From Asinibacterium sp. OR53 (GTDB lineage: Bacteria; Bacteroidota; Bacteroidia; Chitinophagales; Chitinophagaceae): a DNA stretch of 64,000 nucleotides. The translations under genes and the position numbers were made by a program. Position 1 is the stretch's first letter. Each line of letters starts with the position of its first letter. Under the pieces are notes generated by a model. That model ran no database searches. It saw only the letters and a program-made list of their open reading frames with translations, and was not told where the DNA came from. Below are positions 1-8,106 of this stretch, piece by piece. The stretch is taken from positions 1,074,505 through 1,138,504 of the forward strand of contig NZ_KI911562.1 in NCBI RefSeq assembly GCF_000515315.1. The letters are read 5' to 3'.

Positions 1-96
1 CAGCAGTAAAAAAAGAACCAGCCGGCTGCCCCATTTGGTTCGTTGCCAACGGGAGGCATTGTTCGTCTGGAAAATTTGTGCGGTTTCTCTATTCAT
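1..96 (-). CDS. Membrane-anchored protein, N-terminal fragment (cut by window edge)
   Basis: Thirty-two codons from an ATG at 96 read off the window start. The peptide begins MNRETAQIFQTNN, continues with several Arg/Lys/Trp residues, and then enters a Leu/Phe-rich stretch, so it looks like a cytoplasmic basic tail followed by a first membrane segment. It starts 29 nt after the stop of the carB half-gene on the same strand and may be co-transcribed. The IFQTNN-RW-KW style of N terminus recalls large Bacteroidota glycosyltransferase/polysaccharide deacetylase membrane proteins, but that is an impression only; too little is visible for a function. Confidence 0.5.
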   Translation of the reverse strand, partial: MNRETAQIFQTNNASRWQRTKWGSRLVLFLLL

Positions 97-125
97 GTAA
101 AGGGTTAGCGGTCAGGTTTACTGGA

Positions 126-1772
126 CTATCCCTCAAAGGTACTATAGAAATAAGGTGTTTTGGCTTCGAACTCGGCACTGCAGGTATCTACCATCTTGTA
201 CACCCTGGTAATACCCAACGCTTTTCTTTTCTCATACACTTGCTCGTCTGTGCAGTCGCCATGCAGGATGCGCGCGATCTGCTCATCGGAGAAGCCGTTC
301 TTTTTAGCATCTTTCAACAAGTCATCCGGTATGGTAGCGATGGAATATTTAGCAATTTCTTTTTCCATATTGCAGATGAGCTGTATCTGGTAAATGAACC
401 AGCGGTCGATACCGGTTGCCTGCACGATGGATTTAACAGTAGAACCCTGCATCAGTGCATCTTTGATGCGGAAGATGCGATCCCATTTCGGGGTTTTGAT
501 GTATTCTACCAGCTCGGCGCTTTTCATAAGGCTTTTACCATAATAACCCAATCCCACTGCATCGTTCTCCAGGCTCTGACAGGCTTTCTGAATAGCTTCT
601 GAAAAACTTCTGCCGATGGCCATCACTTCACCCACACTTTTCATTTGCAGACCAAGGGTGTCGTTAGCGCCTTTGAATTTATCGAAGTTCCAGCGGGGTA
701 CTTTTACGATCACATAATCCAGTGCAGGCTCAAAATAAGCCGAAGTGGTTTGGGTGATCTGGTTCTTCAGTTCATCGAGTGAATAACCGATGGCGAGTTT
801 GGCTGCGATCTTGGCAATGGGATAACCGGTTGCTTTGGAAGCGAGAGCTGAAGAGCGGCTCACGCGGGGGTTAATTTCCACGGCGATGAGTTCTTCTGTT
901 GCGGGGTTAAGCGCGAACTGCACGTTACAACCGCCGGCAAAATTGCCCAGTGAGCGCATCATGAGGATGGCTTTGTTGCGCATTTCCTGGAAAGCGGTAT
1001 CGCTGAGGGTCATAGCCGGTGCTACGGTGATGGAATCGCCGGTGTGCACGCCCATGGGGTCGAGGTTCTCCACTGTACAGATGATCACCACATTATCCTT
1101 CTGGTCACGCAGGAGCTCCAGCTCATATTCTTTCCATCCCAAAACTGCTTTTTCAACCAGCACCTCGTGGATAGGCGAGGCTTTCAAACCTCTGTCAAGG
1201 GCTGCATCGAGGTCTTCTTTGCTGTGTACGAAACCGCCGCCGGTACCGCCGAGGGTAAATGAAGGACGGATTACGAGGGGAAATCCGATTTCCTGTGCAA
1301 ACTCCTTGCCCTCCAAAAAGCTGTTGGCCACCCTGCTGGGAGCCACAGCCATACCGATCTTCACCATCAGCTGGCGGAATTTCTCGCGGTCTTCTGCTGT
1401 ATCGATGGCGGCAACGTCTACCCCTATCAGATGAACGCCATATTTTTCCCAAACACCCAGCTCGTCGGCCTCTTTACAGAGGTTGAGGGCTGTCTGACCA
1501 CCCATGGTAGGCAGTACCGCATCGATCTGGTTCTCGTCGAGTATCTGTTCGATGCTCTCTACGGTGAGGGGCAACAGGTATACCTTATCGGCCATCATGG
1601 GGTCGGTCATGATAGTAGCGGGGTTGCTGTTGATAAGGATCACTTTGATGCCTTCTTCACGCAGGCTGCGGGCAGCCTGGGAGCCGGAATAATCGAATTC
1701 ACAGGCCTGGCCAATTACAATGGGGCCAGAACCGATGATGAGCACAGATTTGATGGAAAGGTCTTTGGGCAT
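126..1772 (-). CDS. carB: Carbamoyl-phosphate synthase large chain, N-terminal half only
   Basis: This encodes the carboxyphosphate half of the large subunit of carbamoyl-phosphate synthase, the cytoplasmic enzyme making carbamoyl phosphate for arginine and pyrimidines. Visible are the opening motif [17 protein letters not shown] (residues 14-30), the ATP-grasp loop [12 protein letters not shown] (169-180), the [20 protein letters not shown] segment and the helical oligomerisation domain (about 400-548). Usual CarB is about 1,070 residues; this protein is 548 and ends with TAG right after YSTFEG, exactly where the linker to the second ATP-grasp half should begin. The 29 nt after the stop, and the next gene, show no trace of the missing half, so this is a clean split rather than a visible frameshift. 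A TACATTTG promoter box lies 22 nt upstream of the ATG. Confidence 0.9.
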   Translation of the reverse strand: MPKDLSIKSVLIIGSGPIVIGQACEFDYSGSQAARSLREEGIKVILINSNPATIMTDPMMADKVYLLPLTVESIEQILDENQIDAVLPTMGGQTALNLCKEADELGVWEKYGVHLIGVDVAAIDTAEDREKFRQLMVKIGMAVAPSRVANSFLEGKEFAQEIGFPLVIRPSFTLGGTGGGFVHSKEDLDAALDRGLKASPIHEVLVEKAVLGWKEYELELLRDQKDNVVIICTVENLDPMGVHTGDSITVAPAMTLSDTAFQEMRNKAILMMRSLGNFAGGCNVQFALNPATEELIAVEINPRVSRSSALASKATGYPIAKIAAKLAIGYSLDELKNQITQTTSAYFEPALDYVIVKVPRWNFDKFKGANDTLGLQMKSVGEVMAIGRSFSEAIQKACQSLENDAVGLGYYGKSLMKSAELVEYIKTPKWDRIFRIKDALMQGSTVKSIVQATGIDRWFIYQIQLICNMEKEIAKYSIATIPDDLLKDAKKNGFSDEQIARILHGDCTDEQVYEKRKALGITRVYKMVDTCSAEFEAKTPYFYSTFEG

Positions 1773-1794
1773 GGTTGCTAAAAAATAAATTGTG

Positions 1795-1802
1795 CAAATG
1801 TA
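1795..1802 (-). promoter_or_regulatory. -7 promoter element of the carB half-gene
   Basis: TACATTTG on the minus strand matches the Bacteroidota TAnnTTTG -7 consensus exactly and lies 22 nt before the ATG at 1772. No convincing -33 TTG was identified. It is divergent from the bcp promoter. Confidence 0.55.
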
Positions 1803-1891
1803 GGACTGATAAGGGAATTATAGGCGATTATTTTCTTGTTACGAACTTGGGCCTCTTATAGTGAGGGTGCCATAAATAGGTCATTATCAGT

Positions 1892-1899
1892 TAATTTTG
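1892..1899 (+). promoter_or_regulatory. -7 promoter element of bcp
   Basis: TAATTTTG is an exact match to TAnnTTTG and ends 20 nt before the chosen bcp start at 1920. This geometry supports the 1920 start over the longer reading frame that opens at 1836. Confidence 0.55.
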
Positions 1900-1919
1900 C
1901 CCTTCAAAGTGTACATAGA

Positions 1920-2387
1920 ATGGCAGTTTTAAAAGAAGGAAGCAAAGCTCCTGTTTTTAAGGGGGTTGACCAGAACGGGAAAGCGATTTCATTGGAAGAT
2001 TTCAAAGGAAGCAAAGTAGTACTCTATTTTTACCCGCACGACGATACACCCACCTGCACCAACCAGGCATGCAACCTGCGCGACAATTACAGCGAACTCA
2101 CCAAACGAGGATTCAAAGTGATTGGAGTAAGTACCGATAGCGTGAAAAAGCACAAGAAATTTGAAGCTAAATACAGCCTGCCTTTTTCGCTTATTGCAGA
2201 TGAAAACCTGACCATCGTGAACCAATATAAAGTATGGGGCGAGAAACAATTCATGGGCCGTACCATCATCGGCACCAAACGCACCACTTTCCTGATAGAT
2301 GAAAAAGGCATCATCAAAAAGATCATCGCAAAACCGGTTTCAAAAAAACATACCGAAGAAATACTTGCTGCCTGGGATGGGCAATAA
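1920..2387 (+). CDS. bcp: Thioredoxin-dependent peroxiredoxin, Bcp/PrxQ family
   Basis: A 155-residue atypical 2-Cys peroxiredoxin that reduces hydrogen peroxide and organic hydroperoxides using thioredoxin. The peroxidatic Cys sits in DTPTCTNQAC and the second Cys five residues later is the usual resolving residue of the PrxQ group. The frame stays open upstream to 1836, but the extra 28 residues are unlike the family and the promoter box at 1892-1899 falls inside them, so the start is placed at MAVLKEGSKAP. Length is normal for Bcp. It stands alone between the divergent carB half-gene and a separately starting hydrolase gene. Confidence 0.95.
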   Translation: MAVLKEGSKAPVFKGVDQNGKAISLEDFKGSKVVLYFYPHDDTPTCTNQACNLRDNYSELTKRGFKVIGVSTDSVKKHKKFEAKYSLPFSLIADENLTIVNQYKVWGEKQFMGRTIIGTKRTTFLIDEKGIIKKIIAKPVSKKHTEEILAAWDGQ

Positions 2388-2440
2388 AATGTATTCTTCC
2401 CGAATAAATGCATAACTTGTTTCACCAGACTAATCACGTC

Positions 2441-3307
2441 ATGAAACAAATTATGTTCCTGCTCGGTTGCCTGTTATTGATAACAGGAAGTTTTGCACAA
2501 AAAACAGATCAACACCTCCAGCAACAAATTACCCAACTGATCGCCGGTTTTCATGGAGATATCGGTATCTACGTGCACGATCTCAAAAAGAATCGCACAA
2601 TAGCCATCAATGCCGATACGGTTTTTCCTACGGCCAGCATGGTCAAAGTGCCTATTCTGACAGGCATCATGGATAAGATTCATAAAAAAGAACTGGATTA
2701 TCACCAGGTACTCACTTATAAAGACTCGCTCCTGTACGAAGGGGTAGACATATTGGGTTCTTTCAAGAACGGCGAAAAGATTGAACTGAGCAAAGTGATG
2801 ATGCTCATGCTTACTATGAGTGACAATACAGCCAGCCTCTGGTTACAAACCCTGGCAGGTAAAGGCACACGCATCAACGAGCTCATGGACAGCCTCGGTC
2901 TGAAAGTAACCAGGGTGAACAGCCGCACACCGGGAAGAGAAGTCAACAGGAATATGTACGGGTGGGGACAATCATCGCCCAGGGAAATGGCATCACTCAT
3001 GGAAATGATTGTGAAGAAGCAGGTGATCAGCGACAGCTCCAGCCAGATGATGCTGCGTTTGCTGGGCAGGAATTATTGGGATGAGAATGCTATTTCGCAG
3101 ATACCGTCCGATGTTTTTGTTGCCAGCAAAAGCGGTGCGGTAGACGCTACCCGGAATGAAGTGCTGTTTGTGAACGGAAAGAAATGCAGTTATGTTTTTT
3201 GCATCTGCACCAAGAACAATAAGGATATCAGTTGGGATGAATCTACCAACGAAGCCTGGGTGCTCACGCGCAAGTTATCGAAGTTGTTATGGGAATATTA
3301 TAACTAG
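2441..3307 (+). CDS. Exported class A beta-lactamase-like serine hydrolase
   Basis: From MKQIMFLLGC the 288-residue protein has a Sec signal peptide ending near SFAQ, so it acts in the periplasm. It carries the full active-site set of penicillin-recognising class A enzymes: S66-M-V-K69 (SxxK), S127-D-N (SDN), an ExxxN pair at E167/N171 matching the deacylation Glu166/Asn170 positions, and K230-S-G. Length is normal for class A. Known relatives in Bacteroidota include true beta-lactamases as well as uncharacterised serine hydrolases, so substrate is open. The longer frame from 2408 adds residues before the signal peptide and is not preferred. Its TAG stop shares the bases CTAG with the stop of the convergent feoB gene. 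Confidence 0.8.
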   Translation: MKQIMFLLGCLLLITGSFAQKTDQHLQQQITQLIAGFHGDIGIYVHDLKKNRTIAINADTVFPTASMVKVPILTGIMDKIHKKELDYHQVLTYKDSLLYEGVDILGSFKNGEKIELSKVMMLMLTMSDNTASLWLQTLAGKGTRINELMDSLGLKVTRVNSRTPGREVNRNMYGWGQSSPREMASLMEMIVKKQVISDSSSQMMLRLLGRNYWDENAISQIPSDVFVASKSGAVDATRNEVLFVNGKKCSYVFCICTKNNKDISWDESTNEAWVLTRKLSKLLWEYYN

Positions 3308-5415
3308 AAGAGGTGATATACCAGGAAGCTCATGGAATAAGCCAGTATGGTCATGTACGTGAACTGGAATACAGGCCATTTCCACGACTTGGTTTCACGT
3401 TTCACCACTGCCAATGTACTCATGCACTGCATGGCCAGTACATAAAACACCATCAACGATAAAGCGGCAGCCAGCGTATATACAGGCCGGCCATCGGGAT
3501 GCCGGGCCGATTGCAGTTTTTCACGCAGAGAAGAATTATCAGATTCTTCCACACTATATAGCGTGGCCATGGTACCCACGAATACTTCCCTGGCTGCAAA
3601 CGAGGTAATGAGGGCAATGCCGATCTTCCAGTCATAACCCAATGGAGCAATCACCGGCTCAATCGTCTTGCCCAGGATACCTGCATAAGAGTTCTGCAGT
3701 TTTTCGGTAGACAGGTGTTTTTGCAACGAGTCTTTTTGCGCCGGCATCTGCTGCATCAGCACCGCATATTTGTCTTCCAATTTTGATATCCGGTGATCGG
3801 GTCCGTAATTGCTCAGGAACCAGAGCAGTAAACTGATTACCATGATCACTTTACCGGCATCGGTTACAAAGATCCTGGCTTTTTCCACCATGGTAATGGC
3901 CGCGTTTTTCCAGCGCGGAGCCCGGTATACCGGCAATTCCAGTATGAAGAAACTCTTTTCCTGGATCTTCACGAACCATTTCATTACATAACTCACAATC
4001 AATGCCATAGTCGTTCCGAGGAGGTAGAGACCCATCATCACCAATCCTTGCAGGCTGAGGAAACCGAAATAATATTTGTCATCGATCACCAAAGAGATCA
4101 ATATGGTGTATACAGGCAAACGCGCACTGCAACTCATCAATGGTGTGATAAGGATGGTGAGCAACCGCTCTTTGCGGTTCTCAATGTTGCGGGTACTCAT
4201 GATGGCAGGAACGGCGCAGGCAAAACCACTGATCATGGGCATCACACTTTTGCCGTTCAGTCCCACTTTACGCATGAGCTTATCACTCAAAAAACTGATG
4301 CGCGCCATATAACCCGTATCTTCCAGCAAAGTAATGAGTCCGAACAGGATCATGATCTGTGGAACGAACACCAGTATACCACTCAATCCGGCTACAATAC
4401 CGTTGATGAACAGATCGCTCCACCAGGCTTGCGGCAGCACATTACCCAACCAACTGCTGGCCTGCTGAAAACTCCATTCAATACCATCCATAGGAAAACG
4501 CGCCAGCCAGAAAATGCTCTGGAACAACAGGAACAGTACAGTCAGTAAAATGATATAACCCCAGGTACGGTGCAGGAGCAGGTTATCGAGTTTGTCGGTG
4601 AACAGTTTTTTCTCCAGCGGACCAGGCTCCACCACATTCTGTTGCATGATCTGCCGGATGCGATGGTATCGCTGCATGATCTCTTCAGCCTGTGTTTTGG
4701 TGGGGTTGAATTTGTGATCGATCTCCACCTGTTCAATGGCCGCCTGTAAAGTATTGTTCAGCGGAAACTGTTCGTGGTTGATGAGGTAATGCACCGATGC
4801 ATAATCGCTCAGTTGCGGCACCAGTTGCTGCACGCCATGAATGGCCTCGGGCGCCAGCTTTTTGGTATCGATGAAATCACGGGTATGCGTGGCTGCATGG
4901 ATGCGGGCTACCTGCTGTAATACTTTTTTCAGGGTACCGATACCTTTGTTTTTACGCGGGTTTACGGCTACAACAGGTATACCCAGTTCGGCTTCGAGTC
5001 CGCTGATATCAATGTTGATGTTCTTTTTTGCAGCGATATCGTTCATGGTCAGCGCCATCACCACCGGTATTTTCAGGTCGATGATCTGGCTGCAGAAAAG
5101 CAGGTTGCGCTTGAGGTTGCTGGCATCCGCTACCAGTAACACCACATCGGTTTGGATATCGGGATCGGCACCCATGAGCACTTTATAAGCCACCCATTCA
5201 TCGGCCCGGCGGGGATAGAGGCTGTAAGTCCCGGGCAGGTCGATGAGCTCAGCCTGCTGCTGGTCATCCAGCCAGAGCGAACCTGTTTTCTTATCTACCG
5301 TAACACCGGGGAAGTTGCCCACTTTCTGGTTCAGGCCGGTAAGGGCGTTGAATAAAGAGCTTTTTCCGCTGTTGGGATTACCAACCAGGGCTATATGTAC
5401 CGATTTCTTTCCCAA
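3304..5415 (-). CDS. feoB: Ferrous iron transporter B
   Basis: The 703-residue inner-membrane Fe(II) importer has an N-terminal G domain with G1 GNPNSGKSS (12-20), G3 DLPG (59-62) and the GVTVDKK switch region, followed by a membrane core with two Gate modules and many hydrophobic helices. The usual G4 Asn of the NxxD motif is replaced: the protein reads ALTMND where E. coli FeoB has ALNMLD. The only possible start near the G1 motif is TTG at 5415, since an in-frame TAG lies two codons upstream. No feoA is adjacent or fused. A perfect 9-3-9 inverted repeat overlaps the predicted transcription start, pointing to metal-dependent repression. Confidence 0.96.
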   Translation of the reverse strand: MGKKSVHIALVGNPNSGKSSLFNALTGLNQKVGNFPGVTVDKKTGSLWLDDQQQAELIDLPGTYSLYPRRADEWVAYKVLMGADPDIQTDVVLLVADASNLKRNLLFCSQIIDLKIPVVMALTMNDIAAKKNINIDISGLEAELGIPVVAVNPRKNKGIGTLKKVLQQVARIHAATHTRDFIDTKKLAPEAIHGVQQLVPQLSDYASVHYLINHEQFPLNNTLQAAIEQVEIDHKFNPTKTQAEEIMQRYHRIRQIMQQNVVEPGPLEKKLFTDKLDNLLLHRTWGYIILLTVLFLLFQSIFWLARFPMDGIEWSFQQASSWLGNVLPQAWWSDLFINGIVAGLSGILVFVPQIMILFGLITLLEDTGYMARISFLSDKLMRKVGLNGKSVMPMISGFACAVPAIMSTRNIENRKERLLTILITPLMSCSARLPVYTILISLVIDDKYYFGFLSLQGLVMMGLYLLGTTMALIVSYVMKWFVKIQEKSFFILELPVYRAPRWKNAAITMVEKARIFVTDAGKVIMVISLLLWFLSNYGPDHRISKLEDKYAVLMQQMPAQKDSLQKHLSTEKLQNSYAGILGKTIEPVIAPLGYDWKIGIALITSFAAREVFVGTMATLYSVEESDNSSLREKLQSARHPDGRPVYTLAAALSLMVFYVLAMQCMSTLAVVKRETKSWKWPVFQFTYMTILAYSMSFLVYHLF

Positions 5416-5426
5416 AGTCTAAAATG

Positions 5427-5447
5427 TTTGCAAACTTAGTTTGCAAA
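5427..5447. promoter_or_regulatory. Inverted-repeat operator upstream of feoB
   Basis: TTTGCAAAC, TTA, GTTTGCAAA form a perfect 9-3-9 inverted repeat, 11 nt upstream of the feoB TTG start and partly overlapping its -7 box. A repressor bound here would cover the likely transcription start. The gene it controls makes a Fur- or DtxR/MntR-family regulator the natural candidate; the sequence does not match a motif I can assign with certainty. Confidence 0.65.
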
Positions 5448-5451
5448 AGTA
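5444..5451 (-). promoter_or_regulatory. -7 promoter element of feoB
   Basis: TACTTTTG on the minus strand matches TAnnTTTG and lies 28 nt before the TTG start at 5415. It overlaps the right arm of the inverted repeat at 5427-5447. Confidence 0.5.
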
Positions 5452-5504
5452 GCCTCAATACAAGGTCTCTGCTTACGACTTTGGGAACAGAATAACAACG
5501 GCAT

Positions 5505-5512
5505 TATTTTTG
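5505..5512 (+). promoter_or_regulatory. -7 promoter element of the M28-like gene
   Basis: TATTTTTG matches TAnnTTTG exactly and ends 17 nt before the ATG at 5530. It is divergent from the feoB promoter. Confidence 0.5.
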
Positions 5513-5529
5513 CCATCCTAACTGTACAT

Positions 5530-6597
5530 ATGAAGAAATTTTTATGGATGGTACTGCTGATACCGACTGTTACTTATTCCCAAAGCCAAAGAAAGAAAAG
5601 AAAGGCCGAAGAAAGGGCCAATGCAGAAATGGTTGTGAACCTGAAAGGATATACCCGGCAATTAACGGAATGGCCCCTCAATATGCAATACCTGGCGCAG
5701 CAATACCAGCAAATAGGCCTGGAGCCGAAAGGGGTTCACGGATATTTGCAGGAATTTGATGTGAGCGAAGGCAAACAGATCGACCCGGCCACGCAATTGA
5801 AAGTAGATGGCCAGCTCCTGGATCTGCAAACCGATTACACCCCTCTCGCATTCAGTGCTTCAAAGCAAGTGAAAGGAGAAGCCGCTATGGCGTTGAATGA
5901 AAACAGGCAGCCGTGGTTCAGGGACCTGAAAGAATTGCTGGAAGACCAGAAAGACAATACGCAGTTCAACCTGGAGGCGGAGATCAGAAAAATGACAGAC
6001 ATCGCTTTTAAAAAAGGCGCCAGTGCTTATTTGGTGTACAACAGTTCATCCATCCCCGATCATCTCGGCTTCAACAAACGCGATACCACCGCAACAGCAA
6101 AGATCCCGGTGATCTATATAACAGCACAGGGATTGAAAAATCATTTCCCCGACCATTCGGCAACACTTTCCATAGAATTGAAAACGGGGTTTACTCCCCG
6201 AACCTACCATGTGAAAAACCTGCTGGGCTTTATCAATCATCATGCAACAACTACCATATTGCTCTTTGCTGCTCTCGGGCAACAAAATGATGGAGGCGCG
6301 GATGCGGCTGTTCTGATGGAGATTGCCAGGCAACTGAAAAAAAATGCGACACCCCATTATAATTACCTCGTGGTGCATTCCCTGAACAGGGACCATGCAA
6401 ATGGCGAGAAAGAGCCGCTGTATGGGCACCTCAATCTTCCTGTTGCGCCTAACTATATAATCAGGCTTACAAAAAACCCGGTTTCCAGCGGTCCCATCAA
6501 TTACGAAGCAGAGAAAGACAGGGTAAAGCAGGTATACGATCTGATCCTTTCAACGGATACGCAGGGAAAACTTTCTTCCACTCAAATGGAATTCTAA
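5530..6597 (+). CDS. Degenerate exported M28-type aminopeptidase homologue (predicted inactive)
   Basis: The 355-residue protein has a Sec signal peptide (ending near TYSQ), an M28-peptidase N-terminal region and an inserted protease-associated (PA) domain around residues 90-205, with wording such as DVSEGKQIDPATQL typical of Bacteroidota M28 enzymes. The catalytic domain that follows is shortened and its metal ligands are gone: the usual HxD-containing strand reads LLFAALG, the GADDNASG loop reads DGGADAAV, and the SGEE segment reads SLNRDHANG. The fold is therefore recognisable but zinc binding and catalysis look lost. The frame is intact with normal codon use, so it is more likely a retained pseudo-enzyme, perhaps a binding protein, than a fresh pseudogene. 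Confidence 0.75.
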   Translation: MKKFLWMVLLIPTVTYSQSQRKKRKAEERANAEMVVNLKGYTRQLTEWPLNMQYLAQQYQQIGLEPKGVHGYLQEFDVSEGKQIDPATQLKVDGQLLDLQTDYTPLAFSASKQVKGEAAMALNENRQPWFRDLKELLEDQKDNTQFNLEAEIRKMTDIAFKKGASAYLVYNSSSIPDHLGFNKRDTTATAKIPVIYITAQGLKNHFPDHSATLSIELKTGFTPRTYHVKNLLGFINHHATTTILLFAALGQQNDGGADAAVLMEIARQLKKNATPHYNYLVVHSLNRDHANGEKEPLYGHLNLPVAPNYIIRLTKNPVSSGPINYEAEKDRVKQVYDLILSTDTQGKLSSTQMEF

Positions 6598-6602
6598 CTT
6601 TG
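6595..6602 (+). promoter_or_regulatory. -7 promoter element very close to the IPExxxVDY gene start
   Basis: TAACTTTG matches TAnnTTTG, overlaps the TAA stop of the preceding gene, and leaves only 5 nt before the ATG at 6608. If used, the transcript would be leaderless or nearly so. Confidence 0.45.
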
Positions 6603-6607
6603 CGGGA

Positions 6608-7042
6608 ATGAAACTGCGCCTGAACATAGAAGAACTCAATGAAGACTTCTTTGAAGATACCCGTTTGCTGGGTATAACGGCCCCACTGAAAAATTACCAG
6701 TTCTGTTTGCAATTGAATCATTTACTAGGTTATGATTTTCGCGTGAATCCCGGCATTGAAGTGCACCTGAAGAAAAAAGACCGTAGTTATTACTTTACAG
6801 TGTATGAGTCGAAAGAGCCGAACAGTTTTTTAACGCATTACCTGTACCATAACCAGTTCGATGGCGAATACCTTTTGCCCGAGTTCAGGCACATGGACTT
6901 TCTTTGGCTGATGAAAGGCGATTGGGTAGACGATGAAAAATGCAGTTGGATCAAACAGTCGGTGAAGAACCTGAATGGTGTTCAGCTGGTAGCGGAACTC
7001 ACCAATGAGCAGATTAAGAACAAAGGGAACATGGTGTTTTGA
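6608..7042 (+). CDS. IPExxxVDY family protein
   Basis: A 144-residue soluble protein of a small Bacteroidota-restricted family named for its IPExxxVDY motif, seen here as LPEFRHMDF (residues about 91-99) followed by LWLMKGD. No catalytic motif, signal peptide or membrane segment is visible, and no function is established for the family. It has its own close-set promoter box and its TGA stop runs directly into the region before the pterin dehydratase gene, so the two may be co-transcribed. Confidence 0.8.
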   Translation: MKLRLNIEELNEDFFEDTRLLGITAPLKNYQFCLQLNHLLGYDFRVNPGIEVHLKKKDRSYYFTVYESKEPNSFLTHYLYHNQFDGEYLLPEFRHMDFLWLMKGDWVDDEKCSWIKQSVKNLNGVQLVAELTNEQIKNKGNMVF

Positions 7043-7071
7043 CAAAACGATCAAATCAGAAATCTCCTCTT

Positions 7072-7302
7072 ATGTGGACTGAACAAAACAACAGCCTGTA
7101 CCGGAAATTCGAGTTCAGGAATTTTTCGGAGGCCTTTGCTTTCATGACCAGGGTGGCCATCGAAGCAGAAAAAATGAACCATCATCCGTTGTGGACCAAC
7201 GTATGGAACCGCGTAGAGATATGGCTCAATACCCATGATGCAGGTGATGTGATCACGGAAAAGGATCATGCACTTGCTAAAAAGATCGATGCTTTACTCT
7301 GA
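7072..7302 (+). CDS. phhB: 4a-hydroxytetrahydrobiopterin dehydratase
   Basis: A 76-residue pterin-4a-carbinolamine dehydratase, the enzyme that recycles the oxidised pterin cofactor of aromatic amino acid hydroxylases. The family signature is clear: EKMNHHP (the catalytic His pair), a spaced W-V-I-L strand, then [20 protein letters not shown]. The frame is open back to a TTG at 7039, but the ATG at 7072 (MWTEQNN) gives the compact length normal in Bacteroidota. It ends 8 nt from the stop of the convergent birA gene. No phenylalanine hydroxylase gene is in the window. Confidence 0.9.
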   Translation: MWTEQNNSLYRKFEFRNFSEAFAFMTRVAIEAEKMNHHPLWTNVWNRVEIWLNTHDAGDVITEKDHALAKKIDALL

Positions 7303-7310
7303 AACAAGGT

Positions 7311-8060
7311 TTAAAATATCCATTCTACTTCACCGAACCTGAACTGGTCCTGTATTCCCCCTTCTACCAGTAAGGCCCCGTCGGGGTTCACACTTTTGAT
7401 GGTGCACTGAAAACTTACGCTCTCCTTTTTCAATTTCATGGTTTCATTGCGCATGAACAGGAGGCGGTTATACTCATCGAGCAGGGATTCGAACTGTCCT
7501 GTGAGGAGCTCCTGATAGCGGCGTTCGAGGCAGGCACAGAGCTCGCGGGCCAATGCGGGAACATCGTATTGTTTGCCGGTGATCTGTTTCAGTGAAACAG
7601 CGCGCCGGGCCTGTGGTGGGAATACCGTTTGATTGATGTTGATGCCCATTCCTACAACCGCCCACTGCCATTTATGGCCTCTCACAAGGGTTTCGATGAG
7701 GATACCCCCTGCCTTTCTGTCACGCCAGTAAAGATCGTTGGGCCATTTTATTTTGGTCTCTTCGCCGGCATAGCTGCTGTAAAAATCGTGGCAGGCCAGG
7801 GCCACCATCGCGCTCAGGTAGAACTGCTGGGTAATCAGCAGGAAAGAACTGTCGAGCACAACCGATAAAATGATATTGCTTCCCGGTTCACTGTCCCACT
7901 CTTTACCCCTTTGCCCCTTGCCGGCATACTGTGCATAAGCGAAAAAAGCGGTACCATGAGCGGCCATATTTGCCTGTAACTGCCTGATGGCATGGATGTT
8001 GGTACTGTCTGTATTGGATAATTCCACGAATGGTGAACCGACGTGACGTTTAGCAGCCAT
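7311..8060 (-). CDS. birA: Biotin--[acetyl-CoA-carboxylase] ligase
   Basis: A 249-residue class I biotin protein ligase without the N-terminal DNA-binding domain of E. coli BirA, so an enzyme only and not a repressor. It makes biotinyl-AMP and transfers biotin to carrier proteins. Visible are the SNTDSTN start, the adenylate-binding GKGQRGKEW loop, KWPNDLYW, and GMGININ. The ATG at 8060 (MAAKRHV) is used; the slightly longer frame would need a TTG at 8069. Only about 46 nt separate it from the divergent rsfS gene, so the two promoters must interleave; TAACTTCG at 8087-8094 on this strand is a one-mismatch -7 candidate. Confidence 0.95.
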   Translation of the reverse strand: MAAKRHVGSPFVELSNTDSTNIHAIRQLQANMAAHGTAFFAYAQYAGKGQRGKEWDSEPGSNIILSVVLDSSFLLITQQFYLSAMVALACHDFYSSYAGEETKIKWPNDLYWRDRKAGGILIETLVRGHKWQWAVVGMGININQTVFPPQARRAVSLKQITGKQYDVPALARELCACLERRYQELLTGQFESLLDEYNRLLFMRNETMKLKKESVSFQCTIKSVNPDGALLVEGGIQDQFRFGEVEWIF

Positions 8061-8077
8061 TGGTGACAAAGAATTAC

Positions 8078-8085
8078 TATTTTTG
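8078..8085 (+). promoter_or_regulatory. -7 promoter element of rsfS
   Basis: TATTTTTG matches TAnnTTTG and ends 21 nt before the TTG at 8107. This is the same spacing seen at bcp, carB and gldC, which supports the TTG as the true start. Confidence 0.5.
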
Positions 8086-8106
8086 ACGAAGTTAATTTAA
8101 TAATGA

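Noticed and set aside
97..125. Frameshifted remainder of carB downstream of its stop
   Set aside because: All frames of this stretch and of the next gene were read; none resembles the ENE/VLGSGPNRIGQG start of the second CarB half.
7039..7071. TTG-initiated N-terminal extension of the pterin dehydratase
   Set aside because: The extension is not part of the conserved fold and the ATG at 7072 gives the normal compact protein.
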